47,006 nucleotides of DNA from Asparagopsis taxiformis (Eukaryota; Rhodophyta; Florideophyceae; Bonnemaisoniales; Bonnemaisoniaceae): NCBI GenBank assembly GCA_030407315.1, contig JALQPE010003021.1, positions 1 to 47,006 of the forward strand, in the 5' to 3' direction. The notes under the pieces are model-generated. The model was not told the DNA's origin. It made no database searches and worked only from the letters and a program-made list of their open reading frames with translations. Position numbers and translations under genes: made by a program. Positions within the stretch are counted from its first letter, which is position 1, and every line of letters starts with the position of its first letter. Shown here piece after piece: positions 40,178 to 47,006 of the stretch.

Positions 40178-41175
40178 AGACTACACCTAAAAAAAGGTCC
40201 AGCACAGCCATGGGCCCAGCTTGTGGAGTCAGACTGCAACCACTGGCTGTGTTGCACCTGGCTTTTGTCTGGCAAAATAATACCCGGTATTATTTTGGGT
40301 ATGCCAAGTACAGGTGCAGTACTGTCATTGGCCAGAGGCCGCCAGCCGTCCGGCAGCCACTGGCAGTGCTGCACCTGTCATTTGGTATGGCAAAATAATA
40401 CCCGGTATTATTTTGGGTATGCCAAGTACAGGTGCAGCACTGCCATTGGCTACAGGCGGCCGGCAGCCTGTAGCCAATGGCAGTGCTGCACCTGGCTTTT
40501 GTATGGCAAAATAATACCCGGTATTATTTTGGGTCTGCTAAGTACAGGTGCAGTGCTGCCATTGGCTGCCGGTCGGCCGGCCGCCTGTAGCCAATGGCAG
40601 TGCTGCACCTGTCATTTGGTATGGAAAAATAATACCCGGTATTATTTTGGGTATGCCAAGTACAGGTGCAGTACTGCTGCCATTGGCTGCCGGTCTGCCG
40701 GCCGCCTGTAGCCACTGGCAGTGCTGCACCTGTCATTTGATATGGCAAAATAATACCCGGTATTATTTTGGGTATGCCAAGTACAGGTGCAGTACTGTCA
40801 TTGGCTGCCGGTCGGCCGGCCGCCTGTAGCCAATGGCAGTGCTGCACCTGCCATTTGGTACGGAAAAATAATACCCGGTATTATTTTGGGTATGCCAAGT
40901 ACAGGTGCAGTACTGCCATTGGCTGCCGGTCTGCCGGCCGCCTGTAGCCACTGGCAGTGCTGCACCTGTCATTTGATATGGCAAAATAATACCCGGTATT
41001 ATTTTGGGTATGCCAAGTACAGGTGCAGTACTGTCATTGGCCAGGGGGGCCGGCAGCCTGTAGCCAATGGCAGTGCTGCACCTGGCATTTGGTATGGCAA
41101 AATAATACCCGGTATTATTTTGGGTCAGCCAAGTACAGGTGCAGCACGACCATTGGCTACCGGTCGACTGAAGCA
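40178..41175. repeat. 118-bp hairpin satellite, array 2 (8 cores)
   Basis: Eight AATAATACCCGGTATTATT cores lie near 40277, 40394, 40510, 40629, 40750, 40867, 40986 and 41101, spaced 115-121 bp. Each unit also has long inverted arms (CAGGTGCAG-CTGCCATTGGCT and its complement) around a variable GC-rich centre such as GGTCGGCCGGCCGCC. Arm differences between units (TAC or TGC before TGCC, ATTGG or ACTGG) show independent drift. The left flank matches array 1. Just to the left lies an AT palindrome AGTATATATACTAGTATATATACT (about 40153-40176). Open frames across it on both strands come from the repeat. Confidence 0.95.
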
Positions 41176-41199
41176 TCGGAGAAGTAAGACTCGCTGCGT

Positions 41200-43440
41200 G
41201 AACTCCTGGTAACCAGGTACAAGGATTTTATCAGTGCTGCAGAAAAGGTGTACTCCATGTGTGAAGCAAGTTCACTTCCTGTCTGCGATTCTCTCCGCAA
41301 TATGGCCAGATCCGCCTCAGAAATTCGAGAGACGTTTTTTCTGAAGGCTACATAGGTTCTCCTCTATAGAGGAGAGCAGTTATACCCACAAACCGATGAT
41401 CTTGAGGGCGAGAAAACTGTTCACGCGGTTTGATGCACTCTTAAACAAATTTTTGATACCCCGGAGGTACTCTATGCAAATTTAGAGGCAGACTATATCT
41501 ACTGCGTCGCTGAACGATATTCTCTCGCTGCAGATAATTATCGTAAACTCACTAATACAGAAGTAATTGAATGCATTGCAAGTCTATTTGCAGAATGTAG
41601 GTGGAAACAAGTTGAAGTCGTTTTGGCGGCCTCTTCGAATCGCTCACTCGCAAAGTTGGATAGCATAGCAGTTGTAAGCGACAAGAGTAGCATTCTAGTG
41701 TTTCAATCCTTCGGTTTGTGATAGTTTGCTTTATTCAAATATATTCTACGGGACATTTGCGCAACATGGTGGGAAGTGGCTCTTGCAATGGTACAGGACA
41801 GAGATGCATTCTTGGACAGGGTCGTCCGGAAGCTAATCGATGCCATTCCAGGCAGTGAACTGGGAATTCACACTTTAGGAAATCGGCTGCATTCATTCAA
41901 CTCGATCAATGGCATGATACAATCTGAACTCAAGGCACTACAAAAGGCGCGAATGTGACTTTCAAACACGTGTTTGAGAGTGTACACTCTTTAGCCTTCC
42001 TGGATCTGTTTAACCTTCTGCGGCAGACGTGGTGGAATCAGGTCTTTGTTCAAAGTGCCGTGAAAATGGTACTGGGCCAACATGCAAACATTACCGTTCT
42101 GAATACTGCAGTATCCATGGTTCAGTAACCATGGTTCACCGAAGTGGAAAGGCGAATGCATTCATTGAGGGAGAATGAAAATTATGAGATAATTGAGCTA
42201 GATGAGAACGGTGAGATTAATGAAAGCGAGGAACGGGAAGAAGAACGGGTCCGCAACATAACGCAAGTATACAGTTTCAAGGAGCAGTACAAACGATTTT
42301 GCTGCTGCTGGCTTCGATTATTCCCAAGTTTGGAAGTCCAGGTGTCCAAAATGGCATGGAAGAATGGCTCGCCGACTTCAACCAATTGAAGAAGGAGCAC
42401 GGTTGTGCCAAGGAGGTGTTTGAAGCCGAGCGTACATTATTGGCTAGAATGGACGAAGTGAACATGTCTTCGAAGAGAAGTACGCTCCTGGACGGAGACG
42501 AAGATACGATGCGCCTGACATAATATGACCTACTACATCATTTCACCCTATCAACCCTACCTGCGCGCAATTTCGAGTTCTCCAACGGCAAAGCGGTAGC
42601 AGAAGTAGATTTTGGAGCCAAACGAGGAATTCTGGTTTACCTGTGATCACTACAGAAAGCGGCAAAGGGATCTGAAGGCGAATCGGCCAAAGTGGTGATG
42701 AGTGCTGAGATAAGGCATTGTGCTGTTTGTATGGCCGAGTTTAATATGGAACAGATGCGAACTACGTTGTTTGTGTGTGGTCATGCATTTTGGTGCGACT
42801 GCACATTAATGATGATTAAGAAACAGGAGTTGCGAACGAGAGTACAGAGCATTGCTTGTACGACGTGTCGTGTACGTTGCCCTGTAGATGAAATTAGTTT
42901 TACTGTTCCTGGTGGACTTGGAAAAAGGAAAGGTCATGGTAGTGGGCTGCCGCCGTCACCGGTTCACAAGAAGAGGAAGACATAGACGCTTTGATCTCGC
43001 CAAGTCGAAAACGACAAAAGGCGGAGACGACTAGCGGTGAACGGAAGTCAATTTTTTATGACAGCAAAGCTGCGGTGCGCGGCTTTGTTGGAGCTAAAGC
43101 AAGTCCTATTATCCGATTGCTGCGCGGCATATGGCAAGTGGACGCTACGCGGAAAGTTACGGTATTCTCCGAGTGGCAAAGCGTGCTGCAAATGATCTCG
43201 ACAGCACTCGAAACGAACGGTATCACGCATTTGAATGGGGCGCTTGAGAAAGGTCCTATGGTGTTTGCGAAGATGGTGGACAAGTTCAAATCAAGCATAG
43301 ATTTCAACGTTCTTTACTACCTCTGCATCGTGCAGGTGCTGGTCTCAATCTTACAGAAGCGAGTCATGTGGTGTTGGTGGAGCCGAGTATGAATATATCT
43401 TTGGAAGCGCAGGCTGGAAGAGACGAGTCTTGCTAGGCAT
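41200..43440 (+). pseudogene. SHPRH: SHPRH/RAD5-like SNF2-RING protein, decayed C-terminal part
   Basis: SHPRH-type proteins are SNF2 ATPases with an inserted RING that ubiquitinate PCNA during DNA damage tolerance. Visible pieces in order: LEADYIYCVAERYSLAADNYRKL (about 41470-41550); QDRDAFLDRVVRKLIDAIPG...LHSFNSINGMIQSELKALQ (41776-41958), matching the linker helices; FEAERTLLARMDEVNMSS (about 42410-42480); a RING at about 42710-42890 with CAVCMAEF, VCGHAFWC and CTTCR; then helicase C-terminal motifs KVTVFSEWQSVLQMIS, NLTEASHVVLVEP and MNISLEAQA. Pieces lie in different frames with stops between them, and the final GRxHRIGQ motif is absent where the next satellite begins. The N-terminal ATPase half is not seen. 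Short introns may explain some breaks. Confidence 0.8.
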
Positions 43441-43464
43441 AGTGTAGCTGGGATCGTCCTGAGT

Positions 43465-43835
43465 CTGGTGAAAATAATACCGGGTATAGTTCCTGGGATC
43501 CAATGTCCAGGTGCAATGCACTCATTGGTCGGCAGAGCTGGCTGCTGTGCCGCCAATCAGTGCACTGCACCTGGTTTGGTGATTTGAAAATAATACCGGG
43601 TATAGTTTCTGGGTTTCAATGTCCAGGTGTAGTGCGCTTATTGGCCACACCGCAACCATCTCATCCCGCCGATGATTGCAATGCACCTGGTTTGGCTAAG
43701 TGAAAGTAACCTAATACCGGGTATAGTTCCTGGGTTCCGATGGACAGGTGCACTGCGCTCATTGGTATGCTAGGCTGGCTGCTGTGCCGCTAATGAGTGT
43801 ACTACACCTGATTTGGTGTTTGGAGAAGTAATTGT
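43465..43835. repeat. Hairpin satellite, diverged subfamily (3 units)
   Basis: Cores AATACCGGGTATAGTTCCTGGG lie near 43473, 43589 and 43711, about 116-122 bp apart. Inverted arms CCAGGTGCAATGCACTCATTGG and CCAATCAGTGCACTGCACCTGG lie between them. The unit architecture equals the 118-bp family (short CCCGGTA palindrome, then long hairpin), but the core is now asymmetric on one side. Confidence 0.88.
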
Positions 43836-45197
43836 TATTTTTGGGTTCCTATGACTAGCTGCATACAGCAGGTCATTTGCTGATAGCTGATCTCTTTGTT
43901 GTCAAAAAAATCTAAGCGCATGCATGTATGTTCTCGTATTGCGCTTGCGCAGAGTATCATCTCCACAGTCGCAGGCAGCACAATACTATGCGGGTAATGA
44001 GTCGAAAACCCGTAGAAACGAACAGAGCCAAAGCTATGATCCCATCTCTGTCGGCCATGATTATAGGTCTCAAATGAAACGATATTCATTCTGTCGATTT
44101 TCTACAAAGATAAAACAGAAGAATTTTTTTTATTTTATCTCTCTTTCGCACCATGGTGATTTTGAAACAGCACAGCCTTGCAGTAGTGTCACTGTTTGGT
44201 CAGGCCACTAATTTGAAGGAGAGAGCACTTTCTCGCGCTACAATAGCGTTGAGATTCATTCTCCAGGGAGTATGAACGCTGCTATTCATCAAAGATGGAC
44301 AATTTTTCCTCTAAATCACAACTGTTCTCAATTGCACTTAGTACGCAGTCATCTCAAAACCGTCACTTCCCGCATTCACAATAGGTCATTTTGGTTTGTT
44401 GAACTAATTGCTAGTCTCCAAGGGATCACTAGGCAGACCGCCAAAGCCCACCTCGCAGCTCCCACCAATAGTGCACGGATTATTGACTATCAGCTACAAC
44501 TAACTATTACTGTTTTATATCTCTTTAACCTTCAATGACTACAACTGCGCGCAATCCGACGCACTTTCTCAAATTTCAGCTTCCCCACACGCACTCAAGA
44601 CTGCCGGACCTTCTTTATAGCTTCCAGCGCTGTTTCCGCAACAAGTTTCGCCGACACAACGAGAGTTGAAATTGAGTTACTGTTAAGATTGTTCAATACC
44701 TCCCTATAATTCAACCACATTCTGCACGCGGACGGAATCTTTTCGATTCAGTATTGAATACACAGTGCGATCAAAATTGCTCAAATTCTGTTTCTTCTTC
44801 GGTATACGCCTGGGCATCAGCACCAAGAATTTTAGGTTGGTTTTAAGGGGCCTGATTTCAATTACTGTTAATTTCCCGCGTCCAGAAAATTTGACAGATC
44901 ATCCGCTGCCAAATCATCTGCCACATCATCGTCTGCCAAATCATCTGCCTTCCAGTTACGACGAGTTCATCATGGTGGATGAGCTGTCTATTTAAGGCTG
45001 TTGATGCGCGACGTATAGGACCATTTCATCATCCGGGTATCATGAAGATGACAGGTAAGGCTGGTATGTTGTCGTAGAGGTATCTTTCCCCTTCCTCTTT
45101 TCTTTCCACATGTTTTCCATGGAGATAGTGCACTAACCATGAGTATCGTTCTTCGCTGATCCTATTGTAGTCTATTGATTGGAAATGCTTCTGGCAT
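43836..45197. other. No recognisable gene
   Basis: AT-rich DNA with short open frames that lack motifs. A small direct repeat near 44905-44950 (CATC-TGCCAAATCATCTGCC) gives a repeated HHLPNHLP-type peptide in one frame and is probably incidental. Confidence 0.4.
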
Positions 45198-45267
45198 AGG
45201 TATTGCTTGCAGGGTGGAATGACGAAAGCTTGCAAGCTTTCATCATTCCAACCTACAACCAATACCT
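45198..45267. repeat. 70-bp near-perfect hairpin
   Basis: Arms of 35 nt (45198-45232 and 45233-45267) are reverse complements except at four positions and have no loop; the centre is AAGCTTGCAAGCTT. It is preceded by GCATAGGTATTG-like sequence and followed by an AT-rich stretch. Confidence 0.85.
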
Positions 45268-45542
45268 TTGCTTGCAAAAATAGTTCAATGATGGTAAGTT
45301 TGTTCATTCCATTCATACTCATGTTCTTCTCATCCTTTACAATACTTTTCTATATCCGATTGCTAACCTGTTGCAAATCATCTGTAATGGTGTTTATTTC
45401 CATCCTGTCTGAACATCGCATGTAGTTTTGAAACAGCAAGGAACTCGATTTGCTTGCACAATAGTCCTGGATGTAGAGATAGTAAGATTTTAGATACGAT
45501 AGTTCGATTTGATGAGTAGTCTAGTCTAATGATAGATCTATC

Positions 45543-45590
45543 ATGCCTGAAGGAATGTTTCAGTTCGAACTGAAACATTCCCTCAGGCAT
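45543..45590. repeat. 48-bp near-perfect palindrome
   Basis: Arms ATGCCTGA-A/G-GGAATGTTTCAGTTC are reverse complements except at one position. A second short palindrome, ATGATAGATCTATCAT, overlaps its left end at about 45529-45544. Confidence 0.88.
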
Positions 45591-45839
45591 CTTTGTCCTT
45601 GCTACATAAAAATTCTGACATCCTTTTAGATCACACTTGGTTATCCCTATACATTTCTATGAAGACCACCGAGAGAGATACTCCATTCTGCCCGACATTT
45701 CGTAGCCAGATGCCTGAACATGCGGCTGGAATGGCATTTCCACTCATTCTATCGTCCTGAACATCAATTGTAGGCACTAGAAAGTATTACCCTAGGCATC
45801 ATATTCTACTACTTTCCCGTTCTGCCCGAGTCAGTACCG

Positions 45840-47006
45840 CCAGGCACTACAATTTACTGGTTCAGTATAGACTTCCCGGCAGTAAATTGTACTGTCTCAA
45901 GCACTAGTTCCAGGTAGTGAAATGTACTGCCACAGGTAGCACTTCCAGGTAGTACACTGCACTGCCACAGGCAGTAACTGGTACTGTCCTCTGCCCCTGT
46001 CGAGTACCACACTATCAGACAGTACTTTACGCTGATCTGGACAGCTCTATAATACATCAAATCTACTACTTTTTTGTAGTGCTGTGGGGCAGCAATTCAC
46101 ATATCCTGGAGCAGTACAGCGTGGCAGTGATTTCACATACGCAAGTAGTAGAGCACGGCAGCACTTTCCACCAGGCAAGTAGCACGGGTACGTAGCACTT
46201 TTCGTATCATAAAGGCAGTACTACCAGCTAGCTTTTCCCAGAGACTATCAGCACCTCATTTCATTGCTTTCACACATTTCGTCAGACATCATAATTTACT
46301 GTCCCCACTCGCTTCCACAGGCAGTAGAATACACAGCCTCGAAGCATGTCTGCTGTCATCATATTCCACTGCATTACTCTACTGCCAGAACATAGACTTG
46401 TCACTACCTGTAAGTACAAAAAAAGCAGCACCACACAGCAGCAGAAATTACTGCTTTGTCCAATAATAGAATACAGTACATTTCTCTGCCTGCTGCCATG
46501 ACTTGCAGGCAGTATCATACAGTACATCGGGGCACTACAAATATAGCAAAATGTGCTGCCGTCATTCGGGCCCGCAGCCAGCACAGCACGCGCTGCCGAA
46601 ACACTAGCTTCTACTGCCACACGGTGCATCCCACGCCACCAAATAGTACTGCCGTGGGCCATATTCCTGGACAGCATATTTTACTCCCTCCCCGTGCTGC
46701 CCAAGTCAGCACAATATACTACTTTATTTTACAGGCCAATGTAGCACAAATCACTGCCAGAAAGACAATCTAAATCCAGCAACTATCACTGCCTCCCACC
46801 ACTGCCTCACGTCATACATCCAGGCAGTACTTTCTACTGCCGTCGGCAGCACATGGCCACTGCCTCCGGGCAGTGCACTGTACTGCCGGCAAGTAGGGCA
46901 TTATTTATATTTTAACAGTACTAAATTTTACTGCCTCAGGCAGTAAATTTTACTGCCGTACAGTACTGCCCCAGCCGATTTCAGACACAGTAGTGACGGT
47001 GCCGTT
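45840..47006. repeat. Large degenerate ACTGCC/GGCAGT palindrome array
   Basis: From about 45840 to the right edge the DNA is dominated by TACTGCC and GGCAGTA words in alternating orientation, spaced roughly 20-40 bp, with fragments such as TTTACTGCCTCAGGCAGTAAATTTTACTGCC near 46925-46960. No regular unit length holds, unlike the minisatellite at 12602. It probably continues beyond the window. Open frames across it are not genes. Confidence 0.85.

Noticed and set aside
40210..41212. Open frames on both strands in the hairpin satellite
   Set aside because: They repeat the same 39-40-residue peptide with the satellite period and have no independent support.

Overview
The window is nuclear DNA of a eukaryote. 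It contains decayed copies of conserved eukaryotic genes: RPB2 of RNA polymerase II, the N-glycosylation mannosyltransferase ALG12, and a SHPRH/RAD5-type SNF2-RING protein. It also contains spliceosomal introns with GT-AG ends and CTAAC-like branch sites, and Ty3/Gypsy chromoviruses. I cannot name the lineage; a fungus, an alga or another protist all remain possible. Most of the window is mobile or repetitive DNA, and almost every host-like gene in it is broken.

Layout. 1-939: broken ParB-like gene (minus). 1145-2300: two foldback elements made of nested perfect palindromes. 2514-5774: intact 1086-aa protein joining an N-terminal ParB/Srx-like domain to a C-terminal 2-oxoglutarate/Fe(II) dioxygenase-like domain. 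6440-6880: a third foldback element. 6996-10799: intact 1267-aa transposase-like protein with KDZ/Plavaka-type motifs. 11391-12345: possible promoter and a multi-intron non-coding transcript carrying a long imperfect hairpin. 12602-13700: 35-bp minisatellite and a degenerate array. 13700-17139: minus-strand Gypsy element A (gag plus truncated protease). 17140-18627: RPB2 pseudogene. 18985-19788: coiled-coil ORF. 19838-21594: broken KDZ-like transposase cut by Gypsy element B (about 21595-31880, gag and pol intact, 3' end apparently lost). 31880-32260: ACTGCC/GGCAGT array. 32598-34121: intact orphan ORF of 507 codons. 35770-36060 and 40178-41175: two arrays of about 118-bp hairpin satellites around a decayed ALG12 and two unidentified fragments. 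41200-43440: decayed SHPRH-like gene. 43465-43835: diverged hairpin satellite. 45198-45590: two short hairpins. 45840-47006: a second large ACTGCC/GGCAGT array.

How the parts may work together. The most interesting unit is 1145-10799. A ParB-dioxygenase fusion is bracketed by arrays of alternating perfect palindromes and lies head-to-tail with a KDZ-like transposase. In fungi, KDZ transposons have been reported to carry TET/JBP dioxygenase genes, so this could be a related but distinct arrangement: a transposon-borne DNA-modifying enzyme with its own putative DNA-binding or nuclease module and candidate palindromic sites. That link is inference. The ORFs, domain motifs and palindromes are directly visible.
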